DNA of 64,000 bases from Symsagittifera roscoffensis (Eukaryota; Xenacoelomorpha; Acoela; Convolutidae). Below, piece after piece: positions 1 to 10,338 of the stretch; the first letter of the stretch is position 1; every line of letters starts with the position of its first letter. The translations under genes and the position numbers were made by a program. Below the pieces are notes generated by a model that searched no databases, was not told where the DNA came from, and worked only from the letters and a program-made list of their open reading frames with translations. The stretch is taken from positions 76,035,617-76,099,616 of the forward strand of contig NC_087063.1 in the NCBI RefSeq assembly GCF_963678635.1, read 5' to 3'.

Positions 1-12
1 AAATCTGGCCAG

Positions 13-851
13 ATGATGCAGAAGCTAGACGAAATCTTAAACGGAAGTAGTCGGGAGGAGCGTTCCAACCCAAGGGAGCGCTCACGCCAGGCGAACGATG
101 GAGATGGAACAGGCAACTATGCCGGGGCCCAGCAAAATTCGAGAGCGAATTACGAATCTAGGAATAGGGAGCGGCCCAGGGCAGCCCCATCGAGGCCAGG
201 TTGGACGAACCCGGTCCCGCCGGAGACGGATGCCAACCCGGAGACAAGATTGCCCACTTAGTCCCAGATCTGACTACGGTCTCACAGGATACGACGATGT
301 ATGCTTCGATGTTTGAGCCTCTGAACAGATCTCTCGAGACATTCATCACCAAGCTCTCGAAGTCAACCGAGAGAGGAGAGAGGTCAAGAAAGACTCTGAA
401 AAAGCCAAAATCATATAAAGACGAGTCAGACGGTTGCATTGATACTTGGATAGAGGTGATGAAGTTGCACTTTGAAGAGGAAAATCTCTCAAAGGAACAG
501 GAATGCAGCGCACTGACAAGCAACCTGGAGGGTACCGCCCTGAATTGTGTAATAGCGAAAAGGGCAAATGAACGAGACAGTGCTCGCAAGATATTTGACA
601 TCCTGCTGAATTGTTTCGGCTCTGGATTACAAGGGCATCAGGCTATGGTGAAGTTCGAAAAGACGCGACAAAGAGATGACAAATCCATAGACAAGTTTTT
701 GGACGACCTTGAATTACTTAGGAGGAGAAGCAACCCCGATGAGAGAATTTCCGAACGGAACGTAGCGATTGCCTCGAAGTTCATGGATGGAGTGAAGAGT
801 GAAGAGTTAAAAACAATGCTAGCTAGCCACACACTTCACCCTGTCGCTTGA
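13..851 (+). pseudogene. gag fragment of element 1 (capsid-like region)
   Basis: Two overlapping frames (13-261 and 201-851) together match the gag of the second copy. The first begins with a coiled-coil-like piece resembling QAKLDAIL of copy 2. The second carries the gag capsid-like block with motifs such as TWIEVMKLH, GHQAMVKFEK and KFLDDLELLRRRS. In copy 2 the same stretch is in one frame, so a frameshift lies around 200-260 here. The frame ends at a stop at 849-851 and gag continues in another frame at 874. It is a broken structural protein gene of the retroelement particle. Confidence 0.8.
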
Positions 852-873
852 CCAGGTACCCACGCCCGATGAT

Positions 874-1359
874 TTGCGTATGAAGTCGCGTGAGTACTTG
901 CTCATAAAACCGAGGGCGCAAAACCGTTACAGCAATTATGGCAACTACAACGGAACAAACACTGGCGCGAACTCCAGTTGGTACAAACCTAGCGACGACA
1001 TGGATAAGAGGAAGTCCTGTGCGAATTGTGGCTCAATTGACCACCATGTTTCTGCATGTTCTGCTTAAAAACAGAACATGAAGGCGATAGGCCACTTTCT
1101 CGACAACGTTGATGCGACCGACGAGGACCACGAAGAGTACGTTAGAGGGCTCATTATGAAGTATGGACCGAGATGCTTCTTCTGTAATTTGGAGGGACAC
1201 TTCAAGTCGGACTGCACTCAATTTTGGGATGCAGTGGCGGACGCGAAACATCCCCGCCATGAAGAGGCGCTTTCGGGCGTCAAAGCCAGTCGAGCACGTC
1301 TGATGAACGAGGCTGAATCTCAAAAAAAAAGAGACAACCCCGAGCACTTGTCCGACTAA
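874..1359 (+). pseudogene. gag zinc-knuckle region of element 1
   Basis: Two CCHC nucleic-acid-binding knuckles are present: CANCGSIDHHVSAC near 1,018-1,060 and CFFCNLEGHFKSDC near 1,172-1,215, both CX2CX4HX4C. They lie in the same frame but are separated by a TAA at 1,066-1,068. Copy 2 has the same two knuckles with the same spacing and no stop. Such knuckles package retroelement RNA. A further frame change follows before the protease. Confidence 0.8.
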
Positions 1360-1556
1360 GAAGGTGAAGAACATGCCTGACGAGGTGGTAGGCTCGAGCT
1401 TGGAGGCAGAGTCGGCCGGCCCGCTCAAGGTGGATTATGGTTTGGCAGCAAGGACAACGTTGCAGAATGTCCAACAGGAGCTAGCCACGAAAGAAGTTGA
1501 GCAATGGGTAAGGTCGGAACTGGAGAGCACAGATCTTCGGGAAAATTTTTTTCTTT

Positions 1557-2759
1557 TTGAGTAAAACAACAAAAGAGGACACACAGGAACCCAGAAAGCA
1601 GAGATTAAAGCTAAACGTCATATCGGGTAGAAATTTTGGCATGACGAAAGAAGGGATGAAGATAATGTCCATTATCTCAGTCGCAGGACACCAGGTGGTC
1701 AAGAACTTGAGCGAGCCGTCCGAGATTACACTGGTCCACCTGGACATTTATGCAGACTACCTGAGGGAGAAGGATCCCAAGCTGGACTCCAGGGCAGTGC
1801 GAGCACTGCTCACGACAGGAGGTCCGAGGCTGATGAGAGTGAATGGACATTACATCGAGGTCCATGGCCCATATCCGATTCTGATGAATGTGGACGGCAT
1901 CAATATCTACACAAAAGCTCACGTAACTGATGCGAGTGATCAGGTGGGCCGGATATACATTGGCCAAGAAGAGCTGAAGGTGCGACGAATTGGACACAAT
2001 GCCATGCTTGAACAGGATGCGGTCCAAATAGGTTGCGAAGCCGATCTGGCAGCACATGTGCTAGATGTGCAGAGCAGACAACTTTCAGTGAAAGGACTGT
2101 TAGACACGGGTGCAGTGGTCAGTGTCATGCCAGTCAAAATCTGGACTGACATGGGCTTTGACAGGTCGGATCTGATACCGAAAAACATCAGACTGGCAGC
2201 TGCCAACCAGGGAGCAATCTATGTGACAGGACGAACCCCGATCATATCACTGCAGCTTGGGGGAAGACATCTTTGGATGAGCGTCCTGGTGGTGGAAAAT
2301 TTGGACAAATCCGATCAATTCATCAAGGGAAGGGATTTCGTACGCAACTTTGATGTCACGATCGACCTCAATGACGGGTTGATCAGGATCAAAGATCCGG
2401 ATAGGAAGTATGAAAAGAAACCTCTTAATAAGATCCTAATTAACCAGGCTAAGGTGCCGATCTTTCTGGATCGAAAATGGAGATTGAAACCAAACCAAGC
2501 CGTGGTAGCGACGTTTAGGATGAGGAATCTAGATGAACTCAGTAATGACAGACAGGTGTGTCTGGTACCAAATCCAAACAGTAAGAGCTCGGCTATTTTA
2601 GGAAGAAGTTTCTCACTCACTCAGAGCGGACTGTGTGTGAGTGTGTTGTTGAACACAGAAGCAACAGCAATGACAATACAGAGGGGAAAGAAACTTGGCT
2701 ACGCATTGCCTCTGAACACAGACTTTGAAAGTGTGGAGAATTTGAAAAAATTCGTGTAA
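1557..2759 (+). pseudogene. aspartic protease region of element 1
   Basis: This 400-codon frame holds a retroelement aspartic protease with active-site motif LLDTGAVVSVMP (codons near 2,098-2,133) and the later FIKGRDFVRNFDVTIDLN segment typical of the region after the catalytic core. A linker up to the RT follows, in which PNPNS...AILGRSFSL matches copy 2. The catalytic DTG is intact, but the upstream gag frame is not connected to it. The RT continues in another frame from about 2,771; in copy 2 the corresponding shift is earlier, at about 7,990. The different shift position argues for decay rather than a conserved programmed frameshift. Confidence 0.85.
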
Positions 2760-2770
2760 CTAAATATCCC

Positions 2771-4127
2771 TTGCATGCGAATCAAGAATGTATTTTGAAG
2801 AGAGTAAATGAATTGAAATCTTCCAGGAAATTGTTTTCAATGAAGTCGGAAAAAGATGATGGGTTGTCTAATTGTTCGAATTTTCCCGAGAGACCGACAG
2901 AAACAGAGTTAGCAGCGGATAAACCGGTACTACCTGAGATAGAACATTTGAAGGGTAAAATATCAGACGAGGAACTAGATTCGCTCAGGGCGGTGCTAAG
3001 TCGGAACGCAGACGTTTTTTCGAGACATAAGGCCGACATAGGTTGCTGTAGTTTTGTAGAACACGAAATTGAGATAGAAGAGGGCTCGGTACCTCACAGG
3101 GAAGGGGCGAGGAGAATGACCCCTCATAAGTCTGAAGCGTGCAGGAAGGAGATCGAGATGTTAATGGAGTACGACATGATCGAGCCATCGAAGTCCCCGT
3201 GCAATTGTGGCGTGGTCATGGCTAAAAAGAAAGGGGCGCAATCCAGGTTTTGTTGCGATTTCCGTTATCTGAACGCAGTGGCTATAAAGGACGAATACCC
3301 GATTCCCCGCATCGATGAGAGCCTATCCAAGCTGGGAGACGCGAAGTTCTTCACGACGTTAGATTTGGGCTCGGCGTTCTGGCAAGTGCCACTCCGAAAG
3401 CAAGATCGTGAAAAAACGGGCTTTGCGTGCGAGCTGGGATTGTTCCAGTGGAAGAGGATGCCGTTCGGGTTGTGCAACGCGACGGCCACATTCCAGCGAC
3501 TGATGGCCCAGGCACCCACGAGTGTGACAAATAAATACGGGAATCTCATCATGTGTTACGTCGATGATGTCGTGATCGCAACGCCAACCCTAGAGGATCA
3601 CATAGATGAATTGTTTACTTGCTTGAAGCAGGTTGGATTGAAGTGTAAAACCTCGAAGTGTGAAATCCTCAGAGACTCTGTAAAGTATCTAGGCCGCCTG
3701 GTGGATAAGCATGGAGTGAGACCAGATTCCGAAGCGGTCGAAGCGGTTTTGACCTGGAAGGCACCCACGACAGATACACAACTGATGAGTTTTTTGGGGT
3801 TCGCTAACTATTATCGGGAGTTCGTCAAGGGATACGCCGATAAGATATACCCCATGCAACAGTTGATGAGAAACAAAGGCAAAAAGTTCATTTGGACTGA
3901 TGAGGCACAAGTTTCATTTGAAAACATTAAATGTGAACTTTGCGAGGCACCAGTCCTCGGCATGCCAACAGAGAAGGTGATGTTTTGTGTTAGACACGGA
4001 TGCATCAGTGGTTGCGATACTTCACCAGGAGCAAGAGTGGAACGGGAGAACGGTTCTCCGTCCAATAGCCTACGGAAGTAAGGTCTTGAGCGATACCGAG
4101 ATGAAGTATGGCGCACCGAAAGCGGAA
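2771..4127 (+). pseudogene. reverse transcriptase and start of RNase H, element 1
   Basis: A Ty3/gypsy RT domain runs through motif A with an intact aspartate (TTLDLGSAFWQVPL), motif B (FGLCNATATFQRLM) and motif C with YVDDVVIA. The thumb/connection follows (LGFANYYREFVKGYADK), then the first strand of RNase H around 3,990. A frame change near 3,985 separates VMFCV from DTDASVVAI. Homology stops at about 4,127 at the minisatellite, so most of RNase H and all of integrase are missing. It cannot make a functional enzyme set. Confidence 0.88.
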
Positions 4128-4131
4128 ATGT

Positions 4132-4400
4132 GCCTTGGGACAGTAGTCTTGGGACAGTGGTCTTGGGACACTAGCCTTGGGACACTAGCCTTGGGACAGT
4201 AGTCTTGGGACACTAGCCTTGGGACAGTAGTCTTGGGACAGTAGTCTTGGTACACTAGCCTTGGGACACTGGTCTTGGTACACTAGCCTTGGGACACTAG
4301 TCTTGGGACACTAACCTTGGGGCAGTACTCTTGGGACAGTCTTGGGACAGTGGACCTGGGATAGTACTCTCAGGACAAGGGTCTTGGGACACTGACGGAA
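4132..4400 (+). repeat. 14-bp minisatellite (CTTGGGACAGTAGT-type units)
   Basis: About eighteen imperfect units of CTTGGGACAGTAGT or CTTGGGACACTAGC run head to tail, and degrade after about 4,340 into scattered GGGACAGT words up to about 4,490. The array begins exactly where element 1 stops matching a gypsy RNase H, so it either caused or capped the truncation. It also forms the upstream flank of element 2. Translated products of this array are low complexity and not treated as genes. Confidence 0.9.
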
Positions 4401-4682
4401 AGTACTGGGACAGTATGGGACAGTAGAAAGAAGCCTGGTACGGTACAAAGAAGAGTAGGGACGGTAACTGGATGTCTTGGGACGGTATAAAAATTGAAGT
4501 AAAATTACAATAAGTGTTTTGAGACAGAATTAAAACAGAACAATACTAATCGGAACCCGGTACGGTTGAGACCACAAATAAAGAAAGTTTCTCGAAAGGT
4601 TTTTATCACGTTGTATATTTCCTTTTAAATAGAATTGTGTATATAATAATATTGTAAATAAGAGCAATTGTAAATAGAAATA
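4401..4682 (+). promoter_or_regulatory. leader/flank of element 2 with TATA-like box
   Basis: This non-coding AT-rich stretch precedes the first gag ATG of element 2. TATAAAAA at 4,486-4,493 is a plausible TATA box about 190 bases upstream of the ATG. No clear primer-binding site (TGG start) and no LTR ends were recognised, so promoter status is inference only. Confidence 0.3.
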
Positions 4683-5939
4683 ATGAGACGGAGTAGGGTA
4701 CCGGTGCTCGAAAAAAGGTCAAGTGGATCAAACACGAAATATAACTCGTCGCTGCGCGGAACGAAACCAATGAGCCCAAGCAAAACAAAAGATAACTTTT
4801 CAGTTAGCATGGTCAGCACGAGGAGTAGTACCGAGAACAAGACGCGAGAAGGTACTAAAGATAAACAGGTGGAGCCCACAATTGAAATCGATCTACAGAC
4901 ACCAGACCAGAGCGTAGATGAAGTGGAGATGAAGACAACGGAATCCACACCGATGCCCCAAATGGAAGATCAAAATCTAAAAACCGTGGAGTTTTCGCCG
5001 ATAGACGCGTTGGAAGACACAACAGGCAATACCCGAGAAACGGTGAAAGACGACTCTCAAGTAAAGAAAACATCTTTTACAGAAAAGTTGGCGATGATGG
5101 TCGGAATGAAATCGAAGTACAACACGGCCGAAGAATCAAAAACTGAAAGAGCACGAACATTTGGGACAGTGAGCACGAAGGCGACAGAAGCCGACCTAAA
5201 GGAAGAACAAGCCAGAACAGAAGAGGCAGCCGAAAACAAGACAACGGCTGATCATGAGACAGCTGCTCTTGAGCTTGGCGACCTGATGACAAAACTAAAT
5301 CAGATCGACAAAAAATTAAAGTATAGTGAGGAAGATAGAGACTTAATAAGGAAAGAGTTAAAATACAACAAACACGAGTATCTGGATAGTTATTTTAACC
5401 TGGCTAAGGCGACAGACGAGAGACTCCAGCAGATGTCGGACAAGGTAGATGCCACCAATGAAGAACGAGATAAGAACATCAAGAAAGATATGCAACAGTT
5501 GAAAAACCGATATGATGATGTCAACAGCCAATTAGGTAGCCTGGAAAAGAGAATGGATATAATGAACAGAAATCAGGCCGAAAGTTCGTGTGCAATACAG
5601 GCGAAATTGGATGCAATCTTGAGAAATTCTACCTCACAAGAAAGACCGGCAGCGGATCGCACGCAAGGCACCAGAGTTGACTTTGTGGAACAACAAAGGA
5701 ACAAACGGCAATCGACGCCTTTGCCTTTAACCCGGGATGCGATAAGCATAGCACCAACGGCTGCTAAAACAATCATGAAAAATGGAACATCAAACACAAT
5801 GAGTGGTCCGGGGGACCCAACAGCTAACAGCAACGCAGGTCCGGATGCCATGACGTGGGCAAGCACTTGGGAGATGATGAACAGGACCCTAGAGGCCGTC
5901 GCCACGAGGAATACTGACTCGAGCGATAGGAGAGACTGA
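4683..5939 (+). CDS. gag N-terminal part, element 2
   Basis: This frame of 418 codons opens at an ATG and has a charged, low-complexity N-terminus (about 1-190). A strong coiled coil follows at about 195-310, rich in K/E/D heptads (for example MTKLNQIDKKLKYSEEDRD), then a Pro/Thr-rich linker. It ends at a TGA (5,937-5,939). The same frame stays open beyond that stop into the capsid-like, knuckle and protease region. The matching codon in element 1 is a sense codon, so the TGA is either a nonsense mutation or a readthrough site. The role is assembly of the retroelement particle. The coiled coil probably drives multimerisation (inference). Confidence 0.75.
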   Translation: MRRSRVPVLEKRSSGSNTKYNSSLRGTKPMSPSKTKDNFSVSMVSTRSSTENKTREGTKDKQVEPTIEIDLQTPDQSVDEVEMKTTESTPMPQMEDQNLKTVEFSPIDALEDTTGNTRETVKDDSQVKKTSFTEKLAMMVGMKSKYNTAEESKTERARTFGTVSTKATEADLKEEQARTEEAAENKTTADHETAALELGDLMTKLNQIDKKLKYSEEDRDLIRKELKYNKHEYLDSYFNLAKATDERLQQMSDKVDATNEERDKNIKKDMQQLKNRYDDVNSQLGSLEKRMDIMNRNQAESSCAIQAKLDAILRNSTSQERPAADRTQGTRVDFVEQQRNKRQSTPLPLTRDAISIAPTAAKTIMKNGTSNTMSGPGDPTANSNAGPDAMTWASTWEMMNRTLEAVATRNTDSSDRRD

Positions 5940-8012
5940 AAATCAAGAAAGACTTTCAAGAAGCCAAAAGAATTCAAAGACGACTTCGATGGATGCACTG
6001 ACACTTGGGTGGAAGTGATGAGATTACACCTAGAGCAAGATAACTTAAATGATGAAAGACAAGCATGCACAGCCATACTCAGCAACTTGGAAGGCACGGC
6101 ATTAAAATGCGTGGTTGCAAATAAAGAAGAAGAACGCGATACCGCGGACAAGATCTTCGAGATATTGCTGAATCGATTCGGGTCAGGCATGAAGGGTCAC
6201 CAAGCGATGATGCGATTTGAAAAGAGAAGGCAGAGGGACGACGAGTCAATTGATCGGTTCCTAGATGACCTTGAGAGCTTGAGAAGAAGGAGTGACCCAG
6301 AAGAGTCGACAAACAGAAGAAACTTTAGCATTGCCTCGAAGTTCATTGATGGGGTAAAAAGTGATGACTTAAGAACAATGTTAGCAACATACTACACATT
6401 GTTGAAAGACAGCGCACCAACCCCAGAAGAAATGAGACAGAAATCAAGGGAATACATGCTGATGAAGCCAAAGAAATACTCATATTCAGAAAACAGGAAC
6501 ACGCAAGGGGGAGGCCAACCCCAGAGGTCATCATGGTACAAGCCTAGAGATGATATCGACAAGCGCAGATCATGCGCGAACTGCGGGTCGGTGGATCACC
6601 ACGTGGCTGACTGCACAACATACAAACAAGGCATGAAGAGTCTAGGATACGCACCGAATGAGGAGGACATGAGCCAGATGGAGGAACACGAGTACTATAG
6701 CGGCTTAATCATCAAGATAGGCGCAAGATGCTTCTTCTGTAAGCAGGAAGGGCACTTCAGAATGGATTGTCCCTTGTTCTGGGAAGCGGTCAAGGACAAG
6801 AGTCACCCCAAACAAAAGTTGGCATTAGCGGCGGTGCAGAATCAGCGGAATAGACAAAACGAGTTTGAATCTAGGAACTCAGGAGCACCAAGCACGGAAT
6901 TGCCGACGAAAACAGGGAAAGCTGTAACACATGTTAATGGTGCGATAGAATCCGCGGCCGGGAACTCTCTAGAGATAAAATATGAGAAAGCGGCGACGGA
7001 AGCAATTGCCAAAGTGAAACAGGATCTGGCTGCGAGAGAAATAGAGCAACGACTAAAGCTGGAGATCCAAAGACAGAATTTCAACGAAGCATTAACTGGA
7101 TCAAAGCCAACACCAGAGGCTATACCGGGCTCGACAAAGAACGGGAATTTTAACACTGTAAAAATGGTGACGGGAAAGCCATTCGGCATATCGAAAATCG
7201 GGGCTAGAATAATGTCGATAATCACAGTGAGCGGCCACGAGGTAACCAGAAACTTGAGCGAACCGAGCGACCAGACAATAATGCACATTGACGTGTACGC
7301 AGATTACTTGAGTTGTATAAGCCTACAAAAGACTTCTAGAGCGTTGAGAGCACTACTCACGAGAGGGGGCAGCAAGTCGGTACGTGTTGATAACAGATAT
7401 ACTGAAGCTTATGGTCCATACGAGGTGATGCTAAATATAGATGGAATAAACATCTACACCAAGACAATGATAACATGTGACGAAGACCTAATTGGGCAAA
7501 TCTACGTAGGGAAAGAAGAGTTGAAAGTGAGATCGATTGGACACTGCGCCATGCTTGAAGAAGATGCGATGCACATCGGGACGGAGGTAGATGTGACAGG
7601 GCACGTGCTAGACATAAGTGGCAAAAAGACTCAGTTACGTGGGTTACTTGATACGGGAGCAGTCTTGAGCGTCATACCAATCGAAACTTGGGAACGGATG
7701 GGCTTTGACAAAGGTGATTTGATAGACTCGAGAATACGGCTCTCAGCTGCAAACAAAGAGGCCCTTCGGGTGCTGGGCAGGACGCCGATAATAGCCCTCA
7801 ATTTGGGGGAACGTAACCTGTGGATGAGCTTTATCGTGGTAGAAAACCTAGATGAATCTGACCAATTCATTTTGGGCAGAGACTTCATCAGGAATTTCGA
7901 CGTAACGATTGATCTAAATAACGCAATGTTCAGGATACGGAACCCGGATAGGAGGTACGCAATTAAACCGGTAATTTTAATAATGGCAAATGAAACCAGT
8001 ATCCTTGAGTAG
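5940..8012 (+). CDS. gag capsid/knuckles plus aspartic protease, element 2
   Basis: The frame is continuous with the preceding gag apart from one TGA; its first ATG is at 6,018. It has a capsid-like block (TWVEVMRLH ... GHQAMMRFEK ... RFLDDLESLRRRS). Two CCHC knuckles follow, CANCGSVDHHVADC (about 6,571-6,615) and CFFCKQEGHFRMDC (about 6,728-6,769). The aspartic protease motif is LLDTGAVLSVIP with the catalytic Asp codon at 7,650-7,652, and FILGRDFIRNFDVTIDLN comes later. It ends at TAG after a frame change near 7,990. The protease would cleave the Gag-Pol polyprotein. All key residues of knuckles and protease are intact. Confidence 0.85.
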   Translation, partial: KSRKTFKKPKEFKDDFDGCTDTWVEVMRLHLEQDNLNDERQACTAILSNLEGTALKCVVANKEEERDTADKIFEILLNRFGSGMKGHQAMMRFEKRRQRDDESIDRFLDDLESLRRRSDPEESTNRRNFSIASKFIDGVKSDDLRTMLATYYTLLKDSAPTPEEMRQKSREYMLMKPKKYSYSENRNTQGGGQPQRSSWYKPRDDIDKRRSCANCGSVDHHVADCTTYKQGMKSLGYAPNEEDMSQMEEHEYYSGLIIKIGARCFFCKQEGHFRMDCPLFWEAVKDKSHPKQKLALAAVQNQRNRQNEFESRNSGAPSTELPTKTGKAVTHVNGAIESAAGNSLEIKYEKAATEAIAKVKQDLAAREIEQRLKLEIQRQNFNEALTGSKPTPEAIPGSTKNGNFNTVKMVTGKPFGISKIGARIMSIITVSGHEVTRNLSEPSDQTIMHIDVYADYLSCISLQKTSRALRALLTRGGSKSVRVDNRYTEAYGPYEVMLNIDGINIYTKTMITCDEDLIGQIYVGKEELKVRSIGHCAMLEEDAMHIGTEVDVTGHVLDISGKKTQLRGLLDTGAVLSVIPIETWERMGFDKGDLIDSRIRLSAANKEALRVLGRTPIIALNLGERNLWMSFIVVENLDESDQFILGRDFIRNFDVTIDLNNAMFRIRNPDRRYAIKPVILIMANETSILE

Positions 8013-9447
8013 GAGGGTGAGGCTAAAGGCGAATGAAGCGGCAATCGTAGGCTTGAGGATGAAAAATTACAATGAACTAAGTGACAACAAGCAAGTGTGT
8101 ATAGTTCCGAATCCTAATAGTCAAAACGCTGCTGTTTTAGGAAGATCCTTCTCGATAACGAAGAGCGGCCTCTGCGTCAGTGTCTTGTTGAATACTCTTG
8201 ATATACCGATCACAATACAGAGAGGGAGGAAACTGGAATATGCTTTACCGGTTAAAACCCGATATAAAACAACTGAGAACTCAAAACAAAATGAAGTTGT
8301 TGATTGTCCGAATCATGGGGACAAAATTTGTATCTTGAGACGATTGCAGAGAATAAAAGATTCTTCAGGTCTTGTTAAATCACTTAAGTCAGAGACGGAC
8401 GATGGGCTGTCGAGCTTTTTGAACTTTCCAGAGCGGCCCACATTAGATGAAATGCAAACTGATAAACCGGTTCTGCCCGAGATTGAACATTTGAGGGGCA
8501 AACTGAAAGGTGAACAGCTCGAAGCCATCAAGGACGTACTAGAGCGGAACGAAGAAGTTTTTTCGAGGCATAAAGCGGATATCGGGTGTTGTAATTTTGT
8601 TGAGCATGAAATAGAACTTGAGGAGAACGCGGTACCGCACAGGGAGGGGGCGAGGCGCATGACCCCACACAAATCGGACGCGTGTAGAAAAGAAATCGAG
8701 ACGTTACTAGAGTATGACATGATAGAACCATCCAAGTCACCTTGGGCGTGTGGAGTAGTGATGGCCAAAAAGAAAGGCGACCAGTTGAGGTTTTGTTGTG
8801 ACTTTCGATACCTGAACTCCGTCACGGTGAAGGATGCCTATCCCATACCTAGGATTGATGAGAGCGTCTCGAAGTTAGGTGATGCAAAATTTTTTACGAC
8901 TCTTGCTTTAGGCTCGGCCTTTTGGCAGGTACCACTAAGGAAGCAGGACAGGGACAAAACAGGGTTTGCCTGCGAGTTGGGTCTGTTTCAATGGAAACGG
9001 ATGCCTTTTGGACTTTGCAATGCCACAGCCACGTTTCAGCGGTTGATGGCACACGCGCTGATAGGCGTGACGAAGAAGTATGGCAATCTGGTAATGTGCT
9101 ACGTGGATGACGTGGTAATAGCGACGCCCACACTGGAAGACCACATTGAGAGACTTGACGAAGTGTTTGCATGCATGAAAAGGTCGGGGCTAAAGTGTAA
9201 ACCATCAAAGTGCGAGATACTCAGGGACTCAATAAAATACTTGGGCAGGATGGTAGACAAGCACGGCATCAGACCTGATCCGGACGCCGTGGAAGCAGTC
9301 CTAACCTGGAAATCACCGAAGACAGAACACCAGTTGATGAGCTTCCTGGGTTTCGCTAACTATTATAGAGAGTTCATCAAAGGCTATGCGGACAAGGTAT
9401 ACCCGATGCAACTGTTGCAATGCAAATGTAGAATAAAACAAGTATAG
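7990..9447 (+). pseudogene. reverse transcriptase, element 2, motif A Asp to Ala and 3' interrupted
   Basis: The Ty3/gypsy RT is intact in most motifs: the LPEIEHLRG linker, RFCCDFRYLN, motif B FGLCNATATFQRLM, motif C YVDDVVIA (catalytic codons 9,100-9,111) and LGFANYYREFIKGYADK. Motif A, however, reads TTLALGSAFWQ where element 1 and the family have TTLDLGSAFWQ. The codon at 8,905-8,907 is GCT instead of GAT, which removes the first catalytic aspartate. After YPMQLL the frame runs into an unrelated insertion (about 9,418-10,955) and stops at TAG. The RT is therefore expected to be inactive in cis, although the downstream part of pol is undamaged. Confidence 0.85.
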
Positions 9448-9462
9448 ATGCATATAAAATAA

Positions 9463-9720
9463 GCTCAGTTGGCCGAGTGGCCTAAGCTACCATAACGCCG
9501 ATTATATAGGTTAACAGTTGACGTAGGTTCGAGTCCCCCACCTGCCCATGTATTAATATACTAAAAACGGGGGTTACATCCTATTTTAACTGTTTTTTGG
9601 TTCTAATTCGGTTCAGCCTTGATTAAGGTTGACCGCCAAAAAGAGCAATTTGTCTCAAGGACATTACCGACCGGTTCTTGTGGCTAGCTTGCGCCGATTT
9701 GTACCAAAAACAGACAGATG
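9463..9720 (+). repeat. tRNA-derived SINE-like segment (Leu/Ser-type head)
   Basis: A box A (TTGGCCGAGTGGCCTAAGC, about 9,470-9,488) and a perfect box B (GGTTCGAGTCC, about 9,525-9,535) lie 36-45 bases apart, as in type II tRNAs. The acceptor arm does not pair (the 5' end and CTGCCCA do not match) and only part of the T stem forms, so it is not a working tRNA gene. A non-coding body follows. Best read as the head of a SINE. Confidence 0.55.
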
Positions 9721-9859
9721 CTAAAAATGTTGTATGATGTCCTGATCAATAGAAAAATACCGAAATTTATCTATTGCTTGAGTTATTTACCGATAAATAT
9801 CTCATTAATTTACGAATTTGGATGCAATTATTTTCGTTTGGAGATTAGCGAGCATATTT

Positions 9860-9877
9860 TGGCGCCCCACAAGGGAC
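9860..9877 (+). promoter_or_regulatory. candidate retroelement primer-binding site
   Basis: TGGCGCCCCACAAGGGAC is the reverse complement of a well-formed tRNA 3' end: CCA, a discriminator, a 7-base acceptor strand, and a T-stem strand followed upstream by TTCGAGT. It resembles the Lys-tRNA sites of many retroelements. It would mark the LTR-leader boundary of an element inserted in pol. No matching second LTR was found. Confidence 0.4.
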
Positions 9878-10236
9878 TCGAAGAGCACGAAATTGACACA
9901 AGGGAATTGCAGTTCGTACGTTGCAGGTTGCTGAGTGACAGGACACCACTACGGCATCGACTGCTGCGAGAGTTGCGAGGGATTCTTCCGTCGAGTAGTG
10001 CAGCAGAAGCAAAAACTACTATTGTAAATGAACCATCGAAAGCAGATTCAACAAGTGTATAACATTGGGAATACTCACCACCTCCGTGCGTGAAAACAGA
10101 AAGCGAGGCGGCTGCAAGCGAAGGATCCAGTGGTAATTGCTCCGTCATTAAATTAGACTATAGCGCCCCCTCTTCTTCTTATTCAATCACAACAGGGGAT
10201 ACAGGCGAACAGATAATTCCCTCTCCCTCTCAACCG

Positions 10237-10338
10237 AGCTGTGCCACTGCCACTTTCAGTCTTCCAGGAAACTACCTACATTCTACCCAGCTGTGCCACT
10301 GCCACTTTCAGTCTTCCAAGAAACTACCTACATTCTAC
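10237..10338 (+). repeat. 52-bp tandem duplication
   Basis: Two nearly identical 52-base units (10,237-10,288 and 10,289-10,338) begin with AGCTGTGCCACTGCCACTTT and differ at about one base. They lie inside the insertion in pol. No coding function is seen. Confidence 0.9.

Larger units (their letters stand above)
1..4130 (+). mobile_element. Ty3/gypsy-type retroelement, degenerate copy (element 1)
   Basis: Gag, CCHC knuckles, aspartic protease, reverse transcriptase and the first part of RNase H occur in Ty3/gypsy order on the plus strand. Every domain aligns with the second copy that starts at 4,683, but the protein identity is only moderate, so these are diverged family members rather than a fresh duplication. 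The 5' end lies outside the window. The 3' end is lost inside RNase H, just after the residues matching AEMFAV of the other copy, where a minisatellite begins. At least four frame changes and one stop break the gag-protease region, so the copy is dead. No LTR is visible. Confidence 0.9.

Noticed and set aside
4070-4255. ORFs reading through the minisatellite
   Set aside because: Periodic translation of a 14-bp repeat; no independent coding evidence.
9463-9547. Functional tRNA gene
   Set aside because: Boxes A and B are good, but the acceptor stem does not pair and the T stem is poor; a SINE head fits better.
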